Origin: Phyllostachys edulis
Taxonomy: Eukaryota > Streptophyta > Magnoliopsida > Poales > Poaceae
Reading direction: 5' to 3'
Length of the DNA: 64,000 bases
NCBI GenBank assembly: GCA_036346405.1
Contig: CM070562.1
Coordinates: 63,702,195 to 63,766,194 of the forward strand
The position numbers and the translations under genes were made by a program. The notes beneath the pieces were generated by a model that was not told the origin of the DNA, did no database searches, and saw nothing but the letters and a program-made list of their open reading frames with translations. Positions 24,086 through 36,598 of the stretch are shown here, piece by piece (position 1 is the first letter of the stretch; every line of letters begins with the position of its first letter).

Positions 24086-25403
24086 TGTTGGAAATATGCC
24101 CTAGAGGCAATCATAGAGATGATTATATTTCATTATGTTCATTATATTGGATAATATGTTATCTTGTTCCTAGAATAATATTGTTAATATTGATTATCAA
24201 GTATGTGACTTGAATGTGAAACTCTATATTTCTGCGATAATTATTCTTATATGTTCCCTGGTCGGAAACATATGAGGACACATATGAATAGACTAGCATA
24301 TGTATTGGTTGATGACTATGTTTCACAAGTCATGGATATAGAGATATCAAACCAATAATATGGACACATGTTAGAGAACATGATGTTGGATTAGACCCAC
24401 CTTGAGACACTATTGAGATTGTTATGATTCTATGTGTCGTTAGTTGGTCTCAAGCAATGATGATGTACAATCCTTAGACCTGAGATCAGCATGGTTTCCT
24501 ACATATGTAATAGCACTCTTAGGGGTTGCCAAACGCTACTCCGTAACTGGGTAGTTATAAAGGTAGCTTTCGGGTATGCTATGCAACATGCAGAGGAATG
24601 TGACTGGTCGGATATGGGATTTGCCCCCTCCTAACATAACAGAGAGATGTCTCTGGGCCCTCGCCAGATCGGATCTGAAAGTGCAAGGCCATGCCACTAG
24701 TTGTCGAAGTGTTCGACCACGTGAAGTTATCCGACACCTGATCGAGAAAGTATTGAACAGTTCATGGATGACACAACATCTCACCTGGAGTTCAACCAGA
24801 CATCATGAGGCAAAGGGAGAATACACGAGTAGGTCGTTTAGTTCAATCAGTTATAGACTAGTCGTATAGAGATACGAGCTGGTCGTAAACTGGTCGAACG
24901 TAATCATAGAGTGGTAAAAACCTGGTCGTAAGGACTTACGAACTGGTTGTGACCAAATATGAACTGGTCATATAGAGATAGGACCTGATCGTAAGTGATG
25001 AGGACCTGATCGTAGATCATATTACATTAAGGTTCGTCCGATATAATTTGTGTGTATTTGGGAATCGCTATGTTCTGCTAGGAGTCCGCATCGACTCGTG
25101 ATCGGAAAGGGTTTCGAGTCACAACCGACACGCATGAACCTCTGTGGTCACACACTTAACGGGTTGGAACAAACCAGTACGAATATGATTCATCAAACGT
25201 GTTCGGATAGGATCTGTCACGAGCACTATATAAGGAGATGCATGAGGCTGTTGGGAGGTACGCGTGAATCACCTCTGAAACCTTAGCCGCCATCTTCCTG
25301 AGAGCTCTGCCGTGCGACTTGGTGCTAGTACACCAACGTATGGTTGTTCCTTCCCTGGATGTGTGGATACCATAGAGACGCTACTGAGACTGTTGCGCTT
25401 GAG
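24086..25403 (+). repeat. 3' LTR of the copia element, 3'-truncated
   Basis: Starts TGTTGGAAATATGCCC and follows the 5' LTR to about CTGTTGCGCTTGAG, then is replaced by inverted-end sequence of the outer element. The last ~255 bp (R/U5 side) are missing. Confidence 0.85.
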
Positions 25404-25460
25404 AGGGTTAAGTGTCCAGAGCACGATACTTCATAGGGTCAAATAAACATTTTTCTTGTC

Positions 25461-26595
25461 CAAATGTGGAAGTACCCTTCAAGCTCGGTAGCCAAGGTTT
25501 TTCTTATGTCTGGTGGGCAATGAGTCTCAAATGCATTTCTTTGTACAAATCATCCGAAACTGGGTAATTACTTAGCTAAAAAAGTGACAGGACATTTTCC
25601 ATAGATGTTTAAGATCGCATAACATAAGAATATTATCTTAAAATGCTTCCTAGCAGTGTTTACAAAGTAAATAGTAGAGTTACAAATTTTCCCTAAAACT
25701 TTTACTTAAACAAAGAATTTTTTATGTAAGTCGCGAAAAAAGCTTATACCAAGTGTAATTTTCCCTAAATAAATAAATAATTCATGTATGATATAACTCG
25801 TTAATGTAAAGAAAAACACATGTTCTACAATGTCTTATCTACAGGTCGTTGTGGCAACTTTTATTAATAATAATTGTCACTTTTACTTTGCAAGTCATTC
25901 CGGCTGTTTTCATTAATTTTGCTTATTTGAATTTTGTGGGTAAATTCTCTTTAACTGCGCAAATACTTAACTTTTTAGCAAAAGTGCGTATGGATAATAC
26001 CATGGTAAATTGGTTCATAGGTTGATGCTTGTTGTAGTGATTGAGTTAAATCTTGTCTATTGTGGTTGATAGTTCATGCATTCGCCATGGTAAACATGCC
26101 ATAAGGTGTGAAGCCCATAAGGTACTGTGAAGCCTAAGTGCTCTCAAACTGTCAAACATACAATATAAGGTAGACCTTTCCGTAGTTAATTCGCTCGTAC
26201 TGAAAATTAACAATACCCTCGGCATCTTACTTGAACAAACCTAAATTAATTAGGTGCATCCTATAAAGTTTAATACGAGACCATGCATCATTTAGACCAA
26301 GTAGTTTGGAATTTAATCAATTAGAAAGGACAATCAGACTGGCACCACCTTTTGCTGGGTGGTAGAATTATGGGTGTACGACATCATCCATTAGGATTCA
26401 AATCGTAGTGTTCATCTTTACATATACGTAAGCGTGCTTTCAGTAGGAATTTTACGAGGTCATGAATTTATCCTCAACCTTCTTGCTAAGAAGGGACACT
26501 CGTATGTGTATGCTTGTGGTGCGTGTACGCATGCGTCTTCATGTAATAATCATAGGGAAAACAAAAGAAAAGGATAGTCAGGGATATATGCCTTA
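25461..26595. other. AT-rich intergenic stretch
   Basis: No gene, LTR terminus or matched inverted repeat recognised. A short frame at 26462-26650 is not supported by anything else. Confidence 0.4.
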
Positions 26596-26982
26596 TGAGG
26601 CCAGTCTCAATGGGGATTTCACGGGGATGTCATGCACATTAATTAGGTGACACATCAGCAAAAAATGGAATCTTTTCATGAAACAAGCAGGAGAGAGAAG
26701 GAGCTCGTGTCGTGGGCCCTTAAACGAAGCGAGCTCGGTTACCAAGTCCTTGGTAACCACACGACACCGCCATTGATGGGGTAAATTTCATCCCCGTCGA
26801 TCCCGTGCTCCAAAGTACAGTATGGCGGCCCAATTCCTCCCGCCACAAGACTCCATTCTCCCGCGCTTTCTTCTTCCTCCTTCCCCGCGCGCGCGCCATC
26901 TTCTCCATCCGCCCTATGCGCCAAACCCTATTCCACCAAAAGGCCGAGTTTGGAGCTCCAAGCGGCGCGTAGACCTAGCGCC

Positions 26983-28646
26983 ATGGATGCCGGCCGTCAG
27001 AGCTCCGGGCCGCGCGGCAAAGGAGGGAAAGGGCGCGGGGGCAGCCGCCTTGGAATGAAGACGGCGTTCCCTCCTACGCCGCCGGCCCCTCCAGCATCTT
27101 CATCTTCCCCGCCGGCGCCGCCGACTTCCCTCTATGCGCCGCCGGCCCCTCCAGCTGCTTCCCTCTCTCCGGCTGTGCCAGCTTCTTCCCCTGCGCCCGC
27201 CCCTGCTGTGGCAACTTCTTCCCCTGCGCCACCGCAAGGAGCAGGATTGGGGGCCATGCCCCCAAATTTTCTATCTGAACAAGGAAACCAGCAATCCCCA
27301 AATCTATGGTATGTGTTGATGTCACTCTGAACAAGTAGTTGATTTTGATGCCTGAAAGTGCTTGAACTGATAGTGATTTGTATCATCTGGAATTAGTGCT
27401 TGAATTGCATGATTGTTGTACTGAACATGAAAGAGCAGTCCATGTATCTCTGCAATTTTTCTATGCTATTTTTAGGTGATTGGTATTGCAGGGTAATTTT
27501 TCTCTGCAACTTCCAATCCTCTGCTTTAAGTGATAAGCTAGAATCCAGTACTAGTAATTTTTCTATGCTGTTTTTAGGTGATGTATGTTTGCAATTAGGT
27601 TGATGTATATCTATTTTGAAAATGTCAGGGCTGCTTATCCACAAGGTGGTCAGACCATGAGCTTCAACCCAATATCCTCACCACCACCACCAAGTGCCTA
27701 TGGAACAGTAACATCCCAAGCTGTGAAACAAGGCACTTCAGCAAAGGAGACGGTGAATATTGACATTGAGGAAGGGGAGAATAGTGAGGCAAATAGGGTA
27801 GTAAAGAAAAGATATTGGACTCATGAAGAAGAAGAGAGACTGGTAATCACTTATCAGTTTTTTTAATTTTCTTCTTGTAGGCCAGTGTTTAGTACAATAC
27901 TTGATATGTTCATATTTTTTTATTTTGTATTTTGTAGGCCTGCTTGGTTGAATGCTTCTAAAGACCCGCTTAAGGGTAATGACAAGAAATTTGATACATT
28001 TTGGAACGAAGTCACCGATGAGTTTAACAAGAAAGGGAATGGGAAGCGTAGAAGGATAAAACCAATTGAAGGTTCATCGGTCACGCTCAAGTCATCGATC
28101 ATCGATTTCAATGACGCTTGGACTAAGGTTACACAAATGCATACAAGTGGATACTCCGACGACATGCTAGAGGAAGAGGCACAAAAGACATATGAAAGGT
28201 GTTTGGAAAGCGTTACCGGTGCATTGGTGGAAGATATTAAAAGAGGAGCCCAAATGGTGTGCATGGGCCAGAGAGAGAGAAAGGCAGAGGGAGGTAGTTG
28301 ATGTTCCGTAAGAACACCACGCCCCATTGGTAGAGAAACAACTAAGGCCGAGCGCAATGGAAAGCGCAAGAAGGAAAATGTTACTAAGGAATTGTCTTCC
28401 TTGGGGACAATATTGACAAAATTATCAAGGTGCAAAGAAGATCGGAAGGTGGTGCGCGAAAAGGTTACTAAGCACGATTCAGATATCAAGCGCAAATTTG
28501 AAGGCAAAGAAAGGAGCAAAAGGAAGCAAAGATGTTTGAGGTCTACAATTCCTGCTCAATCAAGATACAAGTCACATGTCGAAGATCAAAAGGCTAACCG
28601 AGAGAAGGCATTACGTAAGCTAGAGGAAAAGTTGTTTATCGACTAA
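26983..28646 (+). pseudogene. PIF/Harbinger Myb/SANT-like ORF1 protein, broken
   Basis: Accessory protein that in active relatives helps the transposase reach DNA. Exon 1 is 26983-27308 (Gly/Arg start, then Pro/Ala-rich). Exon 2 is 27629-27842 and ends in a trihelix/SANT start, RYWTHEEEERL. Exon 3 begins about 27938 with WLNASKDPLKGNDKKFDTFW. Exons 1 and 2 join in frame across a GT/AG intron. At the exon 3 start, two bases appear lost relative to the family pattern. A TGA stop near 28299 then breaks the frame before the basic coiled tail that ends at 28646. The sequence shows the domain and lesions; the role is family knowledge. Confidence 0.75.
27470..27590 (+). repeat. Imperfect direct repeat in intron 1 of the Harbinger ORF1
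   Basis: AATTTTTCTATGCT(A/G)TTTTTAGGTGAT occurs at about 27456 and 27556, with a third partial copy between. Minor local duplication. Confidence 0.5.
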
Positions 28647-28901
28647 GGTTAGTTCTCGCCTTAATGCCGCACTATATATTGTGTCCTCAGACTTTATTTT
28701 AAGCCTTAATGCCGCCTCCTGCCTTGCATGTGCATCTATATATGGTCGAGGAACTGCTCGCCATTTGCGCTTCACATTATGGTAGTTTCACATTATGGCG
28801 CTTTCACATTAGGTGTGAAAACTGCTCGCCATTTGCATGTGCATCTATATATACACGAAGGCCTCTCTCTTTTCCTCCTCACCTTTTCTCATCTCGCAAA
28901 G

Positions 28902-30246
28902 ATGGCCGAGGAACATGACAATCCTGTTTCAAGTCAAGATCCTCTCAGACTCGTTGGATGAGTTCATTCCGAGGATGAGATCCTAGATGATGTAATCGGT
29001 GAAGCCACGGTGGTCATAAAATCTTCCATCGAAGCTCTGCAAAGAAGAGGCTTTGCACCATCGATTCCATCCGAGGAAGCACATCAAGAGGCCACGAGAG
29101 GAAGCACATCGTAAACTAGTGAATGATTATTTCTAAAATCCTCTTTATCCTTCCAATATTTTTCGCCAAGATTTCAATGTCTAGGCCACTTTTTCTTCGT
29201 GATCGTTGAGGCATTAGGCCAATGGTCCGATTATTTTACTCAAAGGGTGGATGTCGTTAATCGGCAAGGGCTCACCACTATGAAGTGTATCGCAATTATT
29301 CGCCAATTGGCTATGGTAGTGCCGCAGATGAACTAGATGAATACTTGAAGATAGGAGAGACTACCGCAATGGAGGCAATGAAGAATTTTGTCAAAGGTGT
29401 TAGAGATGTATTTGGTGAGAGATATCCGAGACGCCCACTATGGAAGATAATCGAACGCCTACTCAAACTTGGTGAGAGACGAGGTTTTCCGGTATGTTTG
29501 GCAAGATTGATCGCATGCATTGGCAATGGGAAAGATGCCCAAATGCATGGAAGGGTCGATTCACTCTGGTGATCGAAGTGCCGACGCCATTCTTGAGGTC
29601 GTGGCATCACATGATCTTTGGATTTGGCATGTGTTCTTTGGAGAAGGGTTCTAACAATGATATTAATGTTTTGAACCGGTCCATCAGATTTATCAATGAG
29701 CTAAAAGGACAAGCTCCTAGAGTCCAAAGACATGGTAAATGGGAATCAACACAACATTGGATATTTTCTTGTCGATGGAATATACCCGAATGGGCAAGGT
29801 TTGTTAAGTCCATACGACTCCCTATCACCGAGAAGGATAAATTGTATGCACAGAACAAGAAGGGCAAGAAAGGATATTGAGAGAGCCTTTGGTGTATTGC
29901 AAATACGATTTTGCATCTTAAAACGACCACTCGCCTATATGACCTAAATGTACTCCGTGATGTTGTGCTAGCTTGCGCTCATACTTCACAATATGATAGT
30001 TGAAGATGAGAAGGAAGAAGACATTATTGAAGAAAATCTAGATCTAAATTTGCCTCCTAGTTCATCAACTGCTCAAGAACCGAATTCTCTCCCGATCGAG
30101 TGTTCCGTTAGAGAGAGTTTTAGAAAAAGATACTTTATTAGAGATCGATCGGCTCATCGCCGACTTAAGAATGATTTGGTGGAACATATTTGGAATAAGT
30201 TTGGTGATCGTGCACATATATCCGAGTTTGAGATAGAATACATGTA
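28902..30246 (+). pseudogene. PIF/Harbinger DDE transposase, broken
   Basis: Would cut and join the element at its inverted ends. It starts MAEEHDNPVSS at 28902 but meets a stop after about 19 codons. The core is recognisable in pieces: IIRQLAYGSAADELDEYL-like (~29300), CMHW/QWERCPNAWKG (29500-29540), HDLW.WH and SNNDINVLNRS (~29610-29680), DGIYP (~29775), and DIERAFGVLQIRF (~29870), which carries the final catalytic Glu. An acidic LDLNLPP tail follows (30040). Motifs fall in different frames, so several indels are present. Non-functional. Confidence 0.8.
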
Positions 30247-31186
30247 ATTATTTTATTTTTCTATAACGTTTATATATATATGCATGGTGCACTTGTAATT
30301 GTTTGAATGCTCATCGTCAATTATTTTGGTTTCGCAGGTGCCAATCGCCAAAGGACAAGGTTAGTTCGGGAATCGATCACTATATTTATCTTATTTTGTT
30401 TTGAACCACATAGCAGTATATGTGTATATGATCATATGAATGAGCTTGAACCTGAACCTGGGGTCTTGTCCCAAAGTAACCAATATGCATATACCTTGCT
30501 GTTACAAACTGAGCCATAAAAAAAATGCTTAAACTTCTTTATCAACATTGATTCATGCTTTGAAAGGCTGAGAGCTCATGCCGAACTATTTTTTGTTTCT
30601 ACAGGATGAAAGCAACGATGTGAAACCAATGTGTTCCAGTGACCTGAACTACTGAAGGCTATCTGAACTTCTGTTATCTATCTTAGTTTAGTATCTGCAC
30701 TACTCAAGGCTATCTCAACCATCAAGCCTATCTCAACCGGTGATCTATGTGTTTCAAAGGACTGAATCGCTCTATGCGTAATGCCTATGTTATCTAGCTT
30801 AGTTCATGGTGAAAGAATCTATATCGCCCAAGTTATCATCTTGTTCCAGATTCTCAACTTTACTATGTAATATGCAAGTACTCTGCTTATCTATCTTGTG
30901 AACAATCGTATGAAGTGGTCGTATGAACCGAACAATCGTATGATTTGAACAATCGTATCTATTTTTTGCACCGCATGTATTTTAGTTTGTGTGCAAATGG
31001 CTACACGAGCATATGGCGCATATGATCCTAGCATTCTGCCGCAATTAAATGATATACTTAGCTTTAGAATTGGTGAAATGAAACCCTGCATTGTGAAGGC
31101 TAGTTTCATTCATTGTTTCATCCCGCTCTAGCTGATGTGGCGTTTTGGAAACCGTGTAGTGAAACTAAGCATTGAGACTGGCCTGA

Positions 31187-33331
31187 TAGCCCAAAGCTTT
31201 TAGATGAAGACCAGTTCAGGGCTTTGTACTCTGCGAGACCTTACTAATCGGCGTAATTAACGGCCGTTAGCCGCGTGTGGGCTCCAACGGAATGAAAGCA
31301 GGTTGTGGTGGGCCCAGCCGCCGGCACGATACAACTTTTTCCTTTTTTGAAATCAATTTTTTTATTTAGTAGACAGCGAGTTACCGGCCGGAAAGTATAA
31401 AGGCCTCGGCTCACTGACACTGAGGCCCATCAAGCAGCGAGCGACCCGTGCAAATGCAATGGCCCAAGCACAGTGCATCCGTATACTACGAGCCCAAGGC
31501 TGCAGGGTCTAACCGCTACACGCAGTCACAGGATCGCCACGCCCGCGCGTCCACGTCCTGCCGTGCGCCCGTGCCGTCCCGCGCCGGCCTTGCCGCCACC
31601 TCCGCGCGCCCGCGCTCATTGCCGAAGGCCGACGCGTCTCCGCGCTCCGCGGCGTGGAACGAGCGAGGAAGCCAACGCGCACGACGCCCGGCTACGTACG
31701 CCGTGCCCCGTTTCGGTGAGTTTAGCCAGCATCTAAAAACCAGTGTGATCTTGCGGTTTCCGTATATACAGACAGACAATACAGCACCATGCAACTACTC
31801 CTAAAACCGAAGTTCGACGCAAAACTCATCGAATAAACGATGGTATGCTCTGGCATGCATGCTCTGCTAGCTGAAATGTTTTGATTTGTTCTTCATCTCC
31901 TTAGTTTTTCAGTAGCTAGTGTGGGAGTTTGAAGTGAGTACAGGAAAATACGAGGCTCCTATTCAACCGCCTTCATGATTCCACAGTTTGAAATTCAATA
32001 TACCATGCATATGCCTGCAACGTAGGAGCCCCCTTCTCATCTTGTTCCCGGGCTCATCCTCTCATCTCCTCGGCCGGACCATGCAAATGTAAGTTCAAGC
32101 AGAACAGAGAGTTTCCAGAGTAGTCCCCTTATTTTAGGGTATGTTTGGTATGACTCTATTTCAAGTTTTTCAGCTCTAACTATAGTTTCATTTTTGGATC
32201 CACTCCTATAAGAAGTTGGAGCTATCTAAGGAGATGTTTGGTTAGAAAGTTAGCTCTAACTCTAGAAATAAGAAGAATCTTTATAAAAAGACTGCACTAC
32301 CCTTGTTTTATGTTTTGTAATCTTTTTTTTATTGCTTAACTTATAACAGTTAAATAAGTTGATATCAGTCATGTTATGCTTTTTTTTTTGTCATGCTGTG
32401 CCATCTTTTTCGCCCACGTTCGAAATTTTCACTCACAAAAAAATACATACATCAGCACACATAGAGATCAAGGGAGCGACAGGACACACAACTCACCCTC
32501 ACAGTCATCGCCAAAAGTTTGGCACTTCCCATTTCCATTCAACAATATGCATGGTATTGAATCTTCAATAACCAATTTGAAGGATTTTCATAGAAAACTT
32601 TCAGAGAAATTAATTTTGCATTCAACAATTCGAGCAACATATTAGCATCGAACAATCTGCATTGCATTGAGGGAACCCAGTACTATTTTATTCAATAATC
32701 TGACACAACTGGGGTACAATTTTGGAGGATTCAACACCGGAGGATATCCTCAGAAAACATTCATACAAGTGAATCTTTGCATTCAATAGTTCAAGTTGCT
32801 ACAAAGCAACATCAGCTACACACCAATGACATCTCTCCCCAGTAGAAGAAGATAACGACGACGAATGCAAGCACACAAACCCAGTGTGCCCATTCAGGAT
32901 CTCAACTGCACAAATATGCTTTGTGAGATCAGGCAGCCACACATACAACACATCATCATTTCGTAGCATTATAGTTATAAGCACTATGCACCATTATTTG
33001 TAAGAGCAAAATGGGTCAAGTCTGCAACAGGCAGCAAGAACAGTAATGCTATTCTCATACGCAGCAACATGAAATGTTGTACCATTACCAGCTTGTGATA
33101 TTGTTCTCATAGATGTACTCTGCAAGATCTACCAATATGCAAGCAACTAGGTATTTGGCATGACATCAACACAGATGAGGAATCAAGGAAGCAAAGCAAA
33201 GTGGCATGGCAAGTTTGCAACAGAGCTACCGAGGGCAAAGCAAGAAGAGTAGCACACCAATTATCTAATTCAGAGTTTCAGACTACATTCAGCAACCATT
33301 GGGGCTCTGCTTCTAACGAGCCTTAGAACAT
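31187..33331. other. Intergenic stretch with a promoter-like block and possible first exon
   Basis: A TATAAA box (31396-31401) precedes a GC-rich open stretch from 31448 to about 31714 that ends at a donor-like GGTGAG (31714-31719). This looks like a grass first exon, but no downstream exon or homology was recognised. A MITE-like start, GGGTATGTTTGGTATGACTC (~32145), has no clear matching end. The rest is AT-rich and unassigned. Confidence 0.3.
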
Positions 33332-33334
33332 TTA

Positions 33335-33796
33335 GGGGCTGTTTGCTTCGCGTCCTGGTCCGTATTTGCCTGGTCGAGGTGTTGCCTGAAGCCTGCCAGG
33401 AGTGCGTTTGGTTGTTGCCTGTGATTGCTGCCTAGAGAAAGTTGCCTGGAGAAAGCTGCCGGGGTCAGGCCCTTGAAAATGAACGCCTGGGCTGCCGGGG
33501 CCGAGCTGCCTGGGTCTCATACAGTATTTGACTAAGTTTAGTTGTGTGCGTACGTTATATATTTAGATCACTGATAGTGCATATTGTAGTAGTATTTGTA
33601 CAGTATAATGCTCCAAGGTAAAAATATGGTTTTCATGCAATTTTTTAACTTTATTTTTTCTCCAGACCCAAATCTTCAACCAAACACCACATCCCCAGGC
33701 TTGCCTGGTTAAGCAAAAATTATCTATTTTCCAGGCTACCTCCAGGCACTAGTTTTTTTTCAGGCATAGAGCTCAGGCCTCAATCCAAACAAGCCC
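33335..33796. mobile_element. Tourist-like MITE, 462 bp, TTA TSD
   Basis: Starts GGGGCTGTTTGCTTCG and ends CAATCCAAACAAGCCC, whose inverse GGGCTTGTTTGGATTG matches the start with one-base differences. A TTA repeat lies on each side (33332-33334, 33797-33799). The interior is rich in TGCCTGG/CCAGGCA, so it can fold on itself. No coding capacity. PIF-derived MITE is the best fit; a hAT origin is less likely with a 3-bp TSD. Confidence 0.6.
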
Positions 33797-33799
33797 TTA

Positions 33800-34159
33800 G
33801 GCATTGTAACTGCAGCCTTAATGCCTTATAATATACATTACCCTATATATGATCACCTTAAAACACTAAAACACATCAAAAAAAAATCATATGGCAGAAA
33901 ATTTGAGTGATTCTAAACAAAGCATTCAGTGCTTTATTTGAAGTACCAAGGCAGAAAATTTGTAACAAAATTTGGAGAATGCACTGCAAGCATATGGCTC
34001 ATATGAATCAACATCTAGTAATTTCTACCACCAATTTCTACATCCAACTGTCCAACATCATAGATCAACAAATCTCAAAGACACATCCATAAGCACACTA
34101 ACAGATCTGCCAAAAAACGAAGGGATGAGTTACTAGGAACTAGGAATTGACCTTCTCAC
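33800..34159. other. Spacer between the MITE and a possible exon
   Basis: AT-rich, nothing recognised. Confidence 0.35.
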
Positions 34160-34575
34160 CGTGGAGGTTGTCGAGGGGAGCAAATCAGCGTGGGAGGAGA
34201 CACTGCGGCTAGGGATGGAGTAGTCGAGCCTAGGGAAGGAGTAGCGTGCGCCGGGGACGAGGAAGTCAGGGAGGAGGAAGCCGAGGACGAGGACGAGGAC
34301 GAGGAAGCTGACGAAGAAGTCGTCGAGGCCGGGGCCAGGGAGAGGACGAGAATGTTGGGCAGGAAGGGGAGAAGATGAGGATGCCGGGGAAGAAGAAGGG
34401 CCACCAGGGAGGGAGCCGCCGCCCTGGTCAACGCTGCCTTTAGGGTTTTCTCTAGAGTGAGGATTTGGGAATCGGGAGCAACACACATGTGCGAGGTGAG
34501 AAGGGGGTGCCGGGTGCGTAGGGGTGTTAGCGGATGGGCATTTTGCAGGTAATTTCCCTCAACTCCTAGTGGCAT
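34160..34575 (-). CDS. Possible first exon of an unrecognised minus-strand gene
   Basis: A GC-rich open frame, first Met at 34575 or the internal Met at 34488, rich in Leu, Pro and a long Ser run. It ends at a consensus donor (CACG|GTGAGA read on the minus strand, 34160/34159). No downstream exon could be traced through the AT-rich sequence to the left, and no domain is visible. It may be a relict or just GC-biased noise. Confidence 0.22.
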
Positions 34576-36598
34576 TTTGCTTTATTGGCCCGTAGGTCCT
34601 TATTTGGAGCAAGGTTCCACCCGCACCAACGTGGTTTGGTTAGATACAAGTAGATTGCTTAGCCATGCAACGAGTCATCCATTGTCATCTGAGTTGCAAT
34701 TATAAACTTGACTAAGTGATTATAGAACTTTATGATAAAGCTGTGTGCCGTGTGTTATTACTCGTTGGTGGTATGTGTTGCACTTAATCAACTGGGTGGA
34801 AAATGTGTGATATGGTGGAGCTTTGTGACTGGGAATGATAATCTTCGTGGCATAGTTAGAAATTGGATGTAACAACCCGAAATCAGGGCTTATTTTCAAA
34901 AATATAAAAATGTGAACTTTTTAAAATTTTTGATGGATTTTATTGAACATGTGCTTTTGGGTTCTGCCTTTTTGAAAATCTTGAGTTGGTTTTAAAAATA
35001 AAACTTGAGTTTCTTTGGGTGATAAAAAGGAAATAGATAGAACGAAGTAAAAATTTTCTAAGTAGGAGAATGGTTTCAGGCTTTTTATCCCAGTAATCAT
35101 TCAACAACATTTCTATATGAAATTTTGCTTAGAAAAATATCTACAACCTCTTAGGAACATCACGTTGTTTGAATTTTGTAGAAATTCAGGTAAGGTGTTA
35201 ACCTCTGAAAATTTTACTGTAGAAACTACTTGAGTTCAGTAGTCTACACAAAAATTTTCATAAATTTTGGACTTCATTTGGTTGGTGAATTAAATCGGCA
35301 AAGAAATCAGCTGATAATTAAAAAAAACCCTAAAGCCTGCATTGTTCCTCGGGCTCGAGTCCGACCCGCTCGGTCGAACCAGACCATCTCCATAAGTGGA
35401 TTGGACCCAGTGCTTCCGAACCATTGGATTTAAAATTAACAGTCCAGATCCAATGTAACGTTCAGACCGTCCGAACGAATGCGCAATCTGGGCCGTTCAT
35501 TTTTGATCGGGCTGCCCAACAAAAACACGCGCGCACCGTTAGATCCCTATTAGACGGATAAGATCAAAAGTGCCGTTCGAACCATCCGAACAGCACGATT
35601 CATCAGAGCCGTTGATTTTGAAATAGATGACCCTGATTGATTGAAATGTTCGGACCGTTCGAACAAATCTTTTCATCTGAACCGTTCATTCCTAATCGGA
35701 CCGTCAAGTTTAAATCTCTCAACTTCTCAGCCAATTTTCAGAAAAACGGGAAATGGAAATTCCTTTCTTCTCCAACCGACTAGCGGGTTCCGTGAGCAGT
35801 GTTTTTCTTTTCTTCCGTTCACTAACTGCTTGGGCCCACGGCCAGGCTTCTTTCTCCCCCTCACTAGACAGTGGGCTCCCGCTTGCAGGCTTCTTCTTCC
35901 ACGTTTGCAAGCCAACGCCGGCCATGGCCACGCACCCGTGCGCATGTCCACGCGGCTGCCCCTTGCGCTAGCACCACCAAGCCTCGCCCGGTGCCAAAGA
36001 TTCCGCCTTGCCGCCTCTTGCCCATCCGGCGCTTAGGCAAGACTCCGCCATTTAAGCTCTCGCCGAGTGCATGCGTACACGCGACCCGAGCTTGCCGCCA
36101 CCTTGCTCCCGGGCTTCCTCGCGAATGCTCCGCCTCTTCCCTATATAAGCCAAGCAATGGCGGCCTTGCCTCCCTTGCTGCCATTTCCCCTTCACTCCCC
36201 CTGTTCTCCAAGCTCAAAACGAACTTTCTCCTTGCTGCACCGAATGCCATTTTCGGATGGCCGGGCCGTCTCCTAGCCCTCCGGCCACTCCGGTGAACTC
36301 CGGCCACTCAGGTCACCGCCATGCCGCCCGAAGCTCTCGTCGCCAGGCCGCCTTAGGTCACCGCATCCTCCTCCGACCGCACCGGCATGCTCCAGGTACC
36401 CTAGGTATGCCCATGCTCCCTCCATTTTGCTCCCTACTCCATCCCACGCCGTCGCCCTCTTTTCGCCTCCATGGCCGGCCGCCGCAAGGTTTTGCCTCGC
36501 CGCCACAGAGCGTCTCTGGCCCGGCCAAGAACCCCATTAGCCTCTGTGACCTTCGGCCATTCCGTTTTGCCCAACCCGCCGCCTCGCCGCCGCTCCAT

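Larger units (their letters stand above)
17214..25403 (+). mobile_element. Ty1/copia LTR retrotransposon, BARE/RIRE1/Angela-like, 3' LTR truncated
   Basis: The 5' LTR is 17214-18795 and begins TGTTGGAAATATGCCCTAG, the signature of the BARE-1/RIRE1/Angela group. It has a TATATAAGG box at 18355-18363. A primer-binding site TGGTATCAGAGCC (18800-18812) matches the initiator tRNA-Met. A decayed gag-pol spans 20138-24065 and a purine tract AAGTGGGAGAC precedes the 3' LTR, which starts at 24086. The 3' LTR stops at about 25403, where its 5' partner runs on for about 255 bp. It is joined there directly to the outer element's inverted end, so no TSD survives on the right. Confidence 0.9.
12121..25460. 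mobile_element. Outer inverted-end (Mutator-like) element, hollowed by nested insertions
   Basis: The left end near 12121-12180 (CATTTGACCTTTAAAGTATCG, then CTCCGGACACTTAAC) is matched in inverted orientation at about 25403-25460 (GTTAAGTGTCCAGAGC, ACGATACTTCATAGGGTCAAAT). The two ends belong to one terminal inverted repeat family. Inside lie a MULE (12270-13897), a CACTA element (13950-16901) and a copia element (17214-25403). The left end continues to 12269, but the right end keeps only about 55 bp before the truncated copia LTR. One deletion therefore probably removed the rest of that inverted repeat together with the last ~255 bp of the LTR. Exact outer boundaries and TSD could not be fixed. 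Confidence 0.5.
26599..31183 (+). mobile_element. PIF/Harbinger DNA transposon, full-length but inactivated, 3-bp TSD
   Basis: Terminal inverted repeats GGCCAGTCTCAATG (26599-26612) and CATTGAGACTGGCC (31170-31183) are perfect for 14 bp. Both subterminal regions share ATTTCAC/GTTTCAC and CACATCAGC patches. The flanking 3-bp direct repeat is TGA (26596-26598 and 31184-31186); PIF elements usually use TWA, so TGA is a mild variant. The element carries the two genes expected of the superfamily: a Myb/SANT-like protein and a DDE transposase, both broken. Length 4585 bp. Confidence 0.85.

Noticed and set aside
27920..28519. 199-codon minus-strand frame
   Set aside because: Antisense of the Harbinger Myb/SANT-like gene, whose plus-strand reading has recognisable motifs.
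32145..32330. Second MITE starting GGGTATGTTTGGTATG
   Set aside because: No matching inverted end or TSD could be found.
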